10,949 bases of DNA from JAXHLG01 sp964505305 (lineage in GTDB: Bacteria; Patescibacteriota; Minisyncoccia; Moranbacterales; DUUL01): assembly GCA_964505305.1 (NCBI GenBank), contig CAZDHE010000024.1, positions 1 to 10,949 of the forward strand. Direction: 5' to 3'. The position numbers were made by a program, and so were the translations under genes. Shown one piece after another: positions 1 to 5,684 of this stretch (position 1 is the stretch's first letter; every line of letters begins with the position of its first letter). The notes beneath the pieces are model-generated. The model saw only the letters and a program-made list of their open reading frames with translations, made no database searches and was not told where the DNA came from.

Positions 1-55
1 CTATTGTAACATTTTTTAAGGTTCGGGGGTAGGGTGTTTTTCAGTGGTTTCTTTA
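1..55. repeat. Left copy of 55-bp terminal inverted repeat
   Basis: Bases 1-55 are the exact reverse complement of 10895-10949. The match stops sharply: base 56 is T where the other arm would give C, and similarity is lost. The repeat contains the final codons and TAA stop of the ATPase gene that reads into it. It has a G-rich core (GGTTCGGGGGTAGGG) flanked by AT-rich sequence. The true repeat may extend beyond the window, because it starts at the first base. The exact 55-base length equals a common final assembler k-mer, so the repeat is real sequence but its visible length may be set by assembly. Confidence 0.97.
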
Positions 56-855
56 TACTTGTGTAATTCTAAACCATCACGAGCCCATTTTTCAAATTCT
101 GCTGTAATTTCTGCTATTTTTACACTATCTAAAACAGATGATTGCAAAATAATGTTTATTTTTTCAATGTCATTTTCTGTAATTTGCCGTAACGGCCTCA
201 AAATATCAATATTTTGCTTGTTTGTTGAATTGTAATTTTGAATCTCCTTTTGTAAATCAATTTTTAATTTTTTATATTTTTCAAATTTTTCACTTTTTTT
301 AAATTTATCTAAATCAGTCCTTGTATAATAACTATTATTAAAACCTTTTAAATTCAATCTAATAAACTTAGCAATTTCACTTTTTTTCTTTTCTATTTTT
401 GAATTTAAGTCATAAATTTCATTTTGTAATTCTTCTTTATTCTTTCCCTGTGATTCTTTCTGTGATTCCAAGCCTTCTTTCTTCTTTGTTAATTCGACAA
501 TCTTGTTTTGTTTTTCTTGGCTTTCCTCACCAGCGACCAAAACACCTGTTAAGTTGTTGTAGTATATATTTTTGCTTACATAATCCTGATTAAATACTTT
601 AATTTTTAGATCATTTTCTAAATCATTTTCAGAAAATGTCTGGGTTTTTGTTTTTATTGAGAATGAAGGTATTTCTGTATCTTCTGTTTTTAATTCATCA
701 ATAATTTCTTTCTCTTCTAAACAATTAAAAATCCTCGATAATGTGGTTTTACCACAACCATTGTAGCCAAAAAATGTATTGATTTTATTGAAATCAAAAT
801 CTTGAACGTATTCCTTAAAACTTGCAGCTTTTTTTACATCTACTTTCTTTATCAT
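16..855 (-). CDS. AAA_13 / PrrC-RloC-like ATPase, N-terminal part, truncated at the repeat
   Basis: This 279-residue product is an ABC-type ATPase of the AAA_13 kind, related to the N-terminal domains of the anticodon nucleases PrrC and RloC. The Walker A motif GYNGCGKT is at residues 30-37, followed by TLSRIF. The VFNQDYV segment (87-93) is typical of this family. A lysine/glutamate-rich coiled coil runs from about 112 to 165. There is no signature motif, Walker B or C-terminal effector domain, and family members are usually much longer. The reading frame keeps family-like sequence to about residue 267 (WARDGLELHKY). It then enters the 55-bp repeat, which encodes about 12 residues and a TAA stop. 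I infer a gene cut by recombination or insertion at the repeat. It begins 15 bases after the methyltransferase stop, so the two are probably cotranscribed. Whether the stub has any function is unknown. Confidence 0.8.
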   Translation of the reverse strand: MIKKVDVKKAASFKEYVQDFDFNKINTFFGYNGCGKTTLSRIFNCLEEKEIIDELKTEDTEIPSFSIKTKTQTFSENDLENDLKIKVFNQDYVSKNIYYNNLTGVLVAGEESQEKQNKIVELTKKKEGLESQKESQGKNKEELQNEIYDLNSKIEKKKSEIAKFIRLNLKGFNNSYYTRTDLDKFKKSEKFEKYKKLKIDLQKEIQNYNSTNKQNIDILRPLRQITENDIEKINIILQSSVLDSVKIAEITAEFEKWARDGLELHKYKETTEKHPTPEP

Positions 856-870
856 AAAAAAACATATTGA

Positions 871-1995
871 TTATTTCTCCTTATGCCTAATCAAAATTCT
901 TTGATAAATTTTTTTATCGTTTGAAATTGGATTATTGTACACATTAAAATTTCCGGTTTTAAATTTATCAGAGACTTGTCCATTTGCTGTCCCACCAACA
1001 ATCTCAAACTGCTCCGGATTGTACTTATCCAAAAAACTAATCGGTACGCCCATTATGCCTTCGTAGTCGCTGGGAATCGCATTAGTGAACGGAACTTCAA
1101 TGGCATAGTAGTTGTCATACTTCTGATAGCTGTTTTCGTTTTTTTGAACTTTTTTGTTGAACTTTTTGTTGTCGGCCATGGTCATCAGGGGCAATGGTTG
1201 GTGGCGACGACCATGATCAAGGTTAGTAAACCACACAGACGGCGATCGTAAATATGTGATGCCGTTCACTTTTCGAATTGCTGTTTTTGGCTTATTGCTA
1301 AGGTCGGCATTTGGCGGAGCTATAAAAAGCATGTCTTTGTTGAAACTGGTTGTACCGACCCACATTTTATTGTCTTTGATGAGCGGAAAAATATCTTTAT
1401 AGGTAATCGTATTCTTACTTCCAATTATCACAAATTTTTTATTATATTTAATAAGCTGTCCTAAGTATTTACGATATAAACTAAACGGCGGATTTGTTAC
1501 TACGATGTCAGATTGCTCCAGTAGCTCTACACACTCGGGGCTTCTGAAATCGCCGTCGCCCTCCAGCGGCTCCCATTCATTATTTTTATTTTCCTTTAAC
1601 TGCTTGGCAATGTCTTGCAAATTGAATTCCCCGTCAGCGTTTATGTCGCCGACATCGCCAATAATAAATTTATTGGCGGTTACCTTCGGCCGGCCTTTTT
1701 TTGGGGTGAGCGTTTTGTTGCCGCCAAAAAGCGTCAGCTGGGTATTTGCCACCGGAGAGGGTTTATAGCTGGTGGTGATAAGTTTTTTCAGTCCGAGTTT
1801 TTTGAAGTTTAACACAAAATAGCGGAAAAAATTGCTCTCATAAGGATCATCGCAGTTGCAATAAACTACCTTGCCGCGAAAAACATCGGGGTTATAGTCA
1901 AGATAAGCCTGAATTTCTTTTTGGATGTCATTGTATTGAGTATAAAATTCATCGTTCTTGACCCTTTTTGCATTTGTAAGATTGCTATTTTTCAT
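871..1995 (-). CDS. EcoRI-type adenine-specific DNA methyltransferase
   Basis: This 374-residue protein resembles M.EcoRI, which transfers a methyl group from S-adenosylmethionine to N6 of adenine in GAATTC; the target of this relative cannot be read from sequence. Visible family marks are DEFYTQ near the N-terminus (15-20), VVYCNCDDP with SNFFRYF (43-60), LGLKKLITTSY (67-77), the catalytic NPPF (168-171), VWFTNL (254-259) and a C-terminal DKYNPEQFEIVG (323-334). It is somewhat longer than M.EcoRI, with extra sequence around 85-150 before the catalytic motif. The ATG at 1995 gives a family-like start, although no Shine-Dalgarno site is seen. It is the first gene of a unit with the truncated ATPase, behind a TATAAT box and two terminators that insulate it. 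No EcoRI-like endonuclease is in the window, so it is an orphan methylase or part of a locus that continues beyond the left end. Its base composition is clearly less AT-rich than the ATPase gene. Confidence 0.9.
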   Translation of the reverse strand: MKNSNLTNAKRVKNDEFYTQYNDIQKEIQAYLDYNPDVFRGKVVYCNCDDPYESNFFRYFVLNFKKLGLKKLITTSYKPSPVANTQLTLFGGNKTLTPKKGRPKVTANKFIIGDVGDINADGEFNLQDIAKQLKENKNNEWEPLEGDGDFRSPECVELLEQSDIVVTNPPFSLYRKYLGQLIKYNKKFVIIGSKNTITYKDIFPLIKDNKMWVGTTSFNKDMLFIAPPNADLSNKPKTAIRKVNGITYLRSPSVWFTNLDHGRRHQPLPLMTMADNKKFNKKVQKNENSYQKYDNYYAIEVPFTNAIPSDYEGIMGVPISFLDKYNPEQFEIVGGTANGQVSDKFKTGNFNVYNNPISNDKKIYQRILIRHKEK

Positions 1996-2070
1996 AGTAT
2001 AAAGACACTATTAATTAAACGTGTTTTATTCCAAATTGGGGATAAAAAGCCTGCAATTACCTCTAATCTT

Positions 2071-2076
2071 ATTATA
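2071..2076 (-). promoter_or_regulatory. -10 box for the methyltransferase unit
   Basis: On the minus strand this is a consensus TATAAT, 76 bases or so upstream of the methyltransferase start. No convincing -35 box lies at 16-18 bases, so the assignment depends on the -10 and on position, just downstream of a minus-strand terminator. Confidence 0.4.
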
Positions 2077-2104
2077 AAACTCGCCGAAAATCAAATTATT
2101 CCAC

Positions 2105-2132
2105 AAAAAAAGACCTCTAGCAAAGGTCTTTT
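2105..2132 (-). terminator. Rho-independent terminator, minus strand
   Basis: On the minus strand AAAGACC pairs with GGTCTTT across a 9-base loop and is followed by a run of T. It can also work less well on the plus strand. It sits just upstream of the methyltransferase promoter and would stop readthrough from the genes to the right. Confidence 0.75.
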
Positions 2133-2187
2133 CGGCAGTTTGGCGGTTGATTGGTTTGGTTTAAAAAGTTGACATTAGGGGGCTTTT

Positions 2188-2220
2188 AAACCCGACAAAC
2201 AGTGTTTGTCGGGTTTATTT
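2188..2220. terminator. Near-perfect palindrome, probable bidirectional terminator
   Basis: AAACCCGACAAACA (2188-2201) is the exact reverse complement of TGTTTGTCGGGTTT (2203-2216), a 14-bp stem around one central base. The plus-strand side is followed by TTTATTTTGG and the minus-strand side by AAAAGCCCCC, so it looks more like a plus-strand terminator. No plus-strand gene precedes it. It could also be a dispersed palindromic repeat. Confidence 0.7.
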
Positions 2221-2271
2221 TGGCTTATTTGAAGGCTTATTTTGCATTATTCAGTCGCCAAAAACTAACTT

Positions 2272-2370
2272 TTCCCGCTCTCCTGCTTTCTCAACTTTTC
2301 AACTTTCTTCACTTTATTTACTTTCTTTACTTTCACACCAATGTGCGTCGCCTAGTGAATGAAGCGGGAA
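2272..2370. repeat. Pyrimidine-biased tract bounded by an inverted repeat
   Basis: TTCCCGCT at 2272-2279 is matched by AGCGGGAA at 2363-2370. Between them lies a tract of about 50 bases made of degenerate 8-9 base units of the form TTTCTTTAC, TTTATTTAC, TTTCTTCAC and TTTTCAAC. On the minus strand this reads as AAAGTAAAGAAAGTAAA. It may be a dispersed repeat or a folded RNA. No ribosome binding site or conserved frame is visible. Confidence 0.5.
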
Positions 2371-2531
2371 CCGTTTTTGCGTAATTTAACCTCCACCCTG
2401 GCTCACTATTTATTTAAATTCTTCTGTTTACACTCTTACATTATTGCAACCTGTTTAATTGCCTCATTTTTACATTTATTACAAAATTTATCCCTTTTAT
2501 TATTTTAATTTTTACAAAACATAATTTCAAA

Positions 2532-3107
2532 TTAAAAAATCTTTTTTACTTCCTGTTCAATATTTGGCTTTTCTCCTATGGCAATGTAAAAAAAGGCAAA
2601 CTTAACTAACTTAAAAAATATTAAAATGGCTACTAAAGACAAGAAGGAATAACCAAGCCATTCTTTATAATTCGGATTAGTATACACAGGATGAAATTCA
2701 TAATTCTTGCTAAAATTTTTCTTTGTCAAATAATCATTATAATTTATAGTATACGCACATAAACGTCTCGCGTCTTGATCATTGAAAATTGATAATTTAT
2801 CACTATACCCATATGAAGAGCTTGCTTCTTCAAAATATTTTTTTCCATTATCGCATTTTATAAAAGACCGTTCTCGATCTATACTTTTTTCTGGAATCTC
2901 CTTAAGAGAAAGGAAAATAAACACAACAATAGATAAGGAAAATGCTGTTATATAAATCAATTTAAAAAATCTGAACCAGGCCTTATTTTTTAATTTATTT
3001 CTATCTTTTGAGCTTATGTTGTCGAAATTAGATTCTATTTTCTTTCCGCAACCTTCACAAAAGTTATCGCTATCATTAATTTTATTTCCACAATTTTCAC
3101 AATACAT
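2532..3107 (-). CDS. Zinc-ribbon membrane protein of unknown function
   Basis: The 191-residue product opens with a two-CxxC zinc ribbon (CENC 3-6, CEGC 17-20), the common N-terminal module of small bacterial membrane proteins. A polar stretch follows. A first membrane helix lies at about 46-68 and a second near the C-terminus (about 151-177), with a roughly 80-residue charged segment containing several aromatics and C85/C117 between them. The topology suggests the ribbon on the cytoplasmic side and the middle segment outside, if both helices span the membrane. It sits 156 bases after the related ribbon protein at 3264-3746, probably as a separate or weakly coupled gene. A GGAG lies about 27 bases before the ATG, too far to act as its ribosome binding site. 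I do not recognise a specific family beyond the ribbon. Confidence 0.75.
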   Translation of the reverse strand: MYCENCGNKINDSDNFCEGCGKKIESNFDNISSKDRNKLKNKAWFRFFKLIYITAFSLSIVVFIFLSLKEIPEKSIDRERSFIKCDNGKKYFEEASSSYGYSDKLSIFNDQDARRLCAYTINYNDYLTKKNFSKNYEFHPVYTNPNYKEWLGYSFLSLVAILIFFKLVKFAFFYIAIGEKPNIEQEVKKIF

Positions 3108-3263
3108 GCTTCAAAAATTATTTATTATTGATTTACTCCTTTTTTATCTAAAAAGCATAATTATTTTATGAATAAATTGAATAGTTTAAAGTATCTTATT
3201 GATTGTTATGTAAAATGTAATTTATTGTACTTGCAAAATTTTTCATAGTAATTCCCACAAGTA

Positions 3264-3746
3264 CTAGTTGAACAACAAATCTTCCAGAATTCCAGTATAA
3301 TAAAGAAAAAGAAGTAAGCTTCCTGTAGGAAAAATTATAAATCCAGCGATCTTCCATTTTCTTTGTGATTCCTTGAATTGATCTATGTTTTCCCATTCCC
3401 CATATTTCCACGCCCATTCATTACCCTTTATTCCGAAAATAATAGCCCAGATTATAAATCCTAATACGGGAATCAATGTAGCAAGCAGATAACCTAAAAT
3501 AGTATAAATTATAATTTTATGCCAAAGACCCCAGACTAAAGGTATTAATGTTGCCCCCCAGTTCCACCCCTTAACTTCACTCGGAATTCCCTTTTCCTCT
3601 CTTTTTTTATCTCTTATAGCGTCTTTTGTAAGAACCTGTTTTGGCTCCTTCTGTTCTGGGGCTTTTACTTTCTTTTTCTCAGCACCACATTTACTACAAA
3701 ATTTTGCATTTTCTGACAACTGATTACCACATTTTTCGCAATACAT
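3264..3746 (-). CDS. Zinc-ribbon multi-helix membrane protein (DUF2628-like layout)
   Basis: This 160-residue protein has an N-terminal zinc ribbon (CEKC 3-6, CSKC 17-20), a basic linker (about 22-58), then WNWGATLIPLVWGLWHK (61-77) and a hydrophobic hairpin (about 78-106). The motif GIKGNEWAWKYGEWENIDQF (105-124) and a last helix (about 134-152) follow. The order ribbon, WNWGA-LIP-WGLWHK, G-KGNEWAW is typical of small membrane proteins with a DUF2628-like domain, usually annotated as hypothetical. Its start lies 23 bases after the stop of the nuclease gene, so the two are probably one transcript. That suggests, but does not show, a link to envelope function or secretion of the nuclease. An internal frame at 3196-3417 is a shadow of this gene. 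Confidence 0.8.
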   Translation of the reverse strand: MYCEKCGNQLSENAKFCSKCGAEKKKVKAPEQKEPKQVLTKDAIRDKKREEKGIPSEVKGWNWGATLIPLVWGLWHKIIIYTILGYLLATLIPVLGFIIWAIIFGIKGNEWAWKYGEWENIDQFKESQRKWKIAGFIIFPTGSLLLFLYYTGILEDLLFN

Positions 3747-3769
3747 ATTCTTTATTTCATAATTATTAT

Positions 3770-4864
3770 TTACGGCAGAGACTCGCAGGCTTCTCCGTCT
3801 TTGTCTCGATCCAGTCTGTGAACGTCTGTGCCAACAGAGGAAAGGCAGGATTCATAGCAGGCTTGTGCTTCGTTGTGAGTGGAGAAATCAGAGCAATTTT
3901 TGGTGTTGCCAGAACAATCACAGCTTGAGGTTGAGGCCGGCGCCGGCAGAGGGGCAGTTTCTTCTTCTATTTTCTCTTCTTCTTCCTCTGTCTCTTCCTC
4001 GCAAGCCCCGTCAGCCCAAAGGCCTCTTTTGTTTTCTCTTGCTTCTTCTTCGGCTTGGGCAAACTGATCTTGGTATTTTACATCCGGCGGATAGCTGGAA
4101 GAATAGGCATAGCCATTTCTAACCAAATAATCATTTACAAAAGTATCTCCCACGTGAACATATCTTAACAACCTATCATATTTGTCAGTATCGGAAACAT
4201 CCTTTTCCAATTTCACTTCTTTGCCTTCCACAAGCTCAGTATTCTTTTTGCTGGCTTCTTCTCCAAAGCATTGGACTGGTTTGGAAGGATGAACTGTTTC
4301 CGGCGTATCGATGCCAATATATCTGACAACTTCATCATTTTCAAGTTTTATTGTGTCTCCGTCGATAACTTTGGTAACTTTCTGCATCTGATTAGCTTCT
4401 TCCTTTTCGTTGTCTTCTTTTGTCTCTTGCATTTCATTATCTTCATTCTGATTTTCTTCTATTTCTTCCTCTGCCTTCTCCCCTGCTTCATTCTGTTCAG
4501 CTTCTTCTCCTTCAGCTGATTTTTTAACTGTTTCCTCTTCTTTTTCATTTTCTGCTTCTGATTCGACTAAATTGTCTTTTGCTTCTTCCGCCTCTCCTTT
4601 TTTTAGTTTCTCGTTTTCTTCTTTTAATTGTTCAACCTCGCTTTGAAGGCCAGCAACTTTTTCTTCTTTTTTATCTTCTTTAGAATAATCTGAGGTAATT
4701 CCAAGAGCTATAAAAAAGAAAATCATGATCATTCCGAGAGCAATTCTAACTCCTCCCTTGGTTAGCTTATTTTTGAACAATGCCAAAAAAGGCTTTGGAT
4801 AGAATAGACTGATTAGGAAAGCTGGCAATGATATCAGAAAAAGTAAAACAAAAACGGTGTCCAT
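3770..4864 (-). CDS. Membrane-anchored thermonuclease (SNase) with Excalibur domain
   Basis: The 364-residue product carries a staphylococcal nuclease-type domain at about 162-286. By alignment to the family its catalytic and calcium-binding residues are D168 and D170 (IDGDT), R181, D186, T187 and E189 (RYIGIDTPE), and R231 (DKYDRLLRY). All are present, so it should be an active calcium-dependent phosphodiesterase. Two membrane helices lie at the N-terminus (1-22 and 39-57), followed by a very acidic, lysine-glutamate-rich linker with coiled-coil propensity (60-160). The C-terminus (about 323-364) is an Excalibur calcium-binding domain ending DRDKDGEACE. The layout places the nuclease outside the cell on a long stalk. 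That would suit scavenging of external DNA by an organism unlikely to make its own nucleotides; this role is inference. No Shine-Dalgarno site precedes the ATG. Confidence 0.93.
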   Translation of the reverse strand: MDTVFVLLFLISLPAFLISLFYPKPFLALFKNKLTKGGVRIALGMIMIFFFIALGITSDYSKEDKKEEKVAGLQSEVEQLKEENEKLKKGEAEEAKDNLVESEAENEKEEETVKKSAEGEEAEQNEAGEKAEEEIEENQNEDNEMQETKEDNEKEEANQMQKVTKVIDGDTIKLENDEVVRYIGIDTPETVHPSKPVQCFGEEASKKNTELVEGKEVKLEKDVSDTDKYDRLLRYVHVGDTFVNDYLVRNGYAYSSSYPPDVKYQDQFAQAEEEARENKRGLWADGACEEETEEEEEKIEEETAPLPAPASTSSCDCSGNTKNCSDFSTHNEAQACYESCLSSVGTDVHRLDRDKDGEACESLP

Positions 4865-4873
4865 ATTGTTGGA

Positions 4874-4960
4874 TTATTTATGAGTATTAAAACAGAAAAA
4901 AACAGCCAAAAACAAGGCTGCTGGAAATAGGACTATTTGCTTGTGTTGATTGCTTTTCAT
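4874..4960 (-). CDS. Possible 28-residue membrane peptide
   Basis: A short frame starts with ATG at 4960 and ends with TAA nine bases before the nuclease start codon. It encodes a basic N-terminus (MKSNQHK), a hydrophobic core of about 17 residues (IVLFPAALFLAVFFCF) and a polar end. This fits a single-span peptide or leader. No ribosome binding site is seen, and an overlapping hairpin offers another explanation for the same bases, so the gene is doubtful. Confidence 0.3.
   Translation of the reverse strand: MKSNQHKQIVLFPAALFLAVFFCFNTHK
4895..4920 (-). terminator. Possible terminator or attenuator upstream of the nuclease
   Basis: On the minus strand CAGCC pairs with GGCTG around an 8-base T-rich loop and is followed by seven T. 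It lies 31 bases before the nuclease start. The stem is only 5 bp. It could end transcripts coming from the right or attenuate the nuclease, but it overlaps the possible small peptide gene. Confidence 0.4.
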
Positions 4961-5020
4961 ATATCTGTATTAATCTAAATTTAAAATATCATTTTGTAGG
5001 CTTTTATGCAAGTTCTCTAA

Positions 5021-5045
5021 CAAAAAAGCGACTTTGAGAAGTCGC
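5021..5045 (-). terminator. Rho-independent terminator after the GIY-YIG gene
   Basis: On the minus strand GCGACTT pairs perfectly with AAGTCGC around a 4-base loop, and TTTTTTG follows. This is the clearest terminator in the window. It would end the transcript that includes the GIY-YIG gene and the minihelix-like hairpin. Confidence 0.85.
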
Positions 5046-5060
5046 CGGAAGATATTGAAG

Positions 5061-5096
5061 TGGACGATTCGGCGGGACTCATGCCTGCCAAATCGT
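5061..5096 (-). ncRNA. tRNA-like acceptor/T-arm minihelix hairpin (candidate)
   Basis: On the minus strand ACGATTTGGCAGG folds onto CCCGCCGAATCGT around the 7-base loop CATGAGT. This gives 12 pairs out of 13, with one G-T wobble and one A-C mismatch, and CCA follows directly. Stem length, loop length and the CCA match a tRNA acceptor stem stacked on a T arm without the rest of a tRNA. The loop differs from the usual TTCGANT at two or more positions. It may be a structural mimic, a tRNA remnant or a chance palindrome. Confidence 0.3.
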
Positions 5097-5118
5097 AGAA
5101 AACTCAACAGCTATGCAA

Positions 5119-5382
5119 TTACATTTCATCACCCATAAGAGAACCCCTTAACATCTGCCTCAAACTACTCTTGCCCTTACTGGTTTTGAAGTATTTTTCT
5201 CTTCTTCTGGAATCAACCTCAGATTTATGGGCTTCATAATAAATTAAATCCAAAGGCAATCTCGTTTTGGTTGAATTTGTTTTCCCTTTTTTGTGTTCAT
5301 CCAGTCTTCTTCTAAGGTCTGAAGTAAACCCAATGTAAAATCTATCGTCTTTTTCACTTTTTAGTACGTAAACGTAGAACAT
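5119..5382 (-). CDS. Small GIY-YIG domain protein (UPF0213-like)
   Basis: This is an 87-residue protein made almost entirely of one GIY-YIG nuclease domain. The first motif is YVYVLKS (3-9), the second YIG (16-18). The conserved arginine is in RRRLDEH (24-30), followed by the family STKTRLPLDLIYYE segment (37-50), with the metal-binding glutamate probably E62 in REKYF. I start it at the ATG at 5382, where the family homology begins. An open frame extends to 5454, but those 24 codons only translate the palindromic repeats next to the tRNA. There is no clear Shine-Dalgarno site. Stand-alone GIY-YIG proteins of this size are common in bacteria and their targets are mostly unknown. The gene is followed by a hairpin and a strong terminator, so it is probably monocistronic. 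Confidence 0.9.
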   Translation of the reverse strand: MFYVYVLKSEKDDRFYIGFTSDLRRRLDEHKKGKTNSTKTRLPLDLIYYEAHKSEVDSRRREKYFKTSKGKSSLRQMLRGSLMGDEM

Positions 5383-5406
5383 AGGAAGAGGCTCGTTGAA
5401 GTTACA

Positions 5407-5433
5407 GCCATGAACCGCGTTGGGCTTCATGGC
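5407..5433. repeat. Palindromic repeat 1 between GIY-YIG gene and tRNA
   Basis: GCCATGAA (5407-5414) pairs with TTCATGGC (5426-5433) around an 11-base loop. It shares the GCC-TGAACC / TTCA-GGC layout with the next palindrome, and the two overlap by two bases, so they look like tandem copies of one element that have diverged in the loop. Confidence 0.7.
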
Positions 5434-5457
5434 CGTGAACCCCACGTGGTTCACGGC
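5432..5457. repeat. Palindromic repeat 2 abutting the tRNA 3' end
   Basis: GCCGTGAACC (5432-5441) is the exact reverse complement of GGTTCACGGC (5448-5457), with CCACGT as the loop. Its last base is the discriminator position of the tRNA, so the palindrome begins exactly where the tRNA ends. It may also help end tRNA transcription, although it lacks a T run. Confidence 0.8.
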
Positions 5458-5530
5458 GTCCCGGGCAGGATTCGAACCTGCGACCTACGGCTTAGAAGGC
5501 CGTTGCTCTATCCAGCTGAGCTACCGGGAC
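5457..5530 (-). tRNA. tRNA-Arg (anticodon TCT)
   Basis: The minus strand folds as a complete 74-base tRNA. The acceptor stem is GTCCCGG/CCGGGAC, the D arm GCTC-AGCTGGATA-GAGC, and the anticodon arm ACGGC-CTTCTAA-GCCGT with anticodon TCT. The variable loop has 5 bases, the T arm is GCAGG-TTCGAAT-CCTGC, and the discriminator is G. It decodes AGA (and probably AGG). The 3' CCA is not encoded; the next bases are CCG of the adjoining palindrome, so CCA must be added by tRNA nucleotidyltransferase. A plus-strand frame over this gene is an antisense artefact. Confidence 0.97.
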
Positions 5531-5550
5531 AATTTTTTATCAACAAGATA

Positions 5551-5579
5551 AATTTAGCAAAAAAAGTTGATAAAGTCAA
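5551..5579 (-). promoter_or_regulatory. Promoter of tRNA-Arg
   Basis: On the minus strand TTGACT (5574-5579) and TAAATT (5551-5556) are spaced by 17 bases. The predicted start lies about 13 bases before the tRNA 5' end. Both boxes are near consensus and the spacing is ideal. Confidence 0.65.
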
Positions 5580-5629
5580 AATTTTTCATTTTATCCAAAT
5601 ATTATTCAGTTAAAAAGTGAAAAAGGTGT

Positions 5630-5674
5630 TTTGAAAAATAAAAAAGGGATTCATTTTGAATTGTGAATCCCTTT
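5630..5674 (-). terminator. Rho-independent terminator after the four-gene cluster
   Basis: On the minus strand AAAGGGATTCA pairs with TGAATCCCTTT, an 11-bp stem with a 10-base loop, followed by TTTTTTATTTTTC. It lies 11 bases after the stop codon of the last cluster gene. Confidence 0.9.
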
Positions 5675-5684
5675 GATTAAAACC

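Larger units (their letters stand above)
1996..2531. other. 536-base stretch without a recognisable gene
   Basis: The stretch holds, from left to right, the leader and -10 of the methyltransferase, two terminator hairpins, a strand-biased repeat tract bounded by an 8-bp inverted repeat, and about 150 bases of very AT-rich DNA next to the downstream end of the zinc-ribbon gene. The open frames across it (for example plus 1921-2172 and 2202-2384) have no start context and low-complexity translations, so I do not call them. Confidence 0.7.

Noticed and set aside
976..1251. Plus-strand frames over the methyltransferase, nuclease and lepA genes
   Set aside because: They are shadows of well-supported minus-strand genes, have no family-like sequence and no start context.
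5383..5454. N-terminal extension of the GIY-YIG protein
   Set aside because: The 24 extra codons only translate palindromic repeats, while family similarity starts at the ATG at 5382.
5410..5613. Plus-strand open frame of 67 codons
   Set aside because: It is the antisense reading of the tRNA-Arg gene and its palindromes; the GRIRTCDLRLRR-type peptide is a well-known tRNA artefact.
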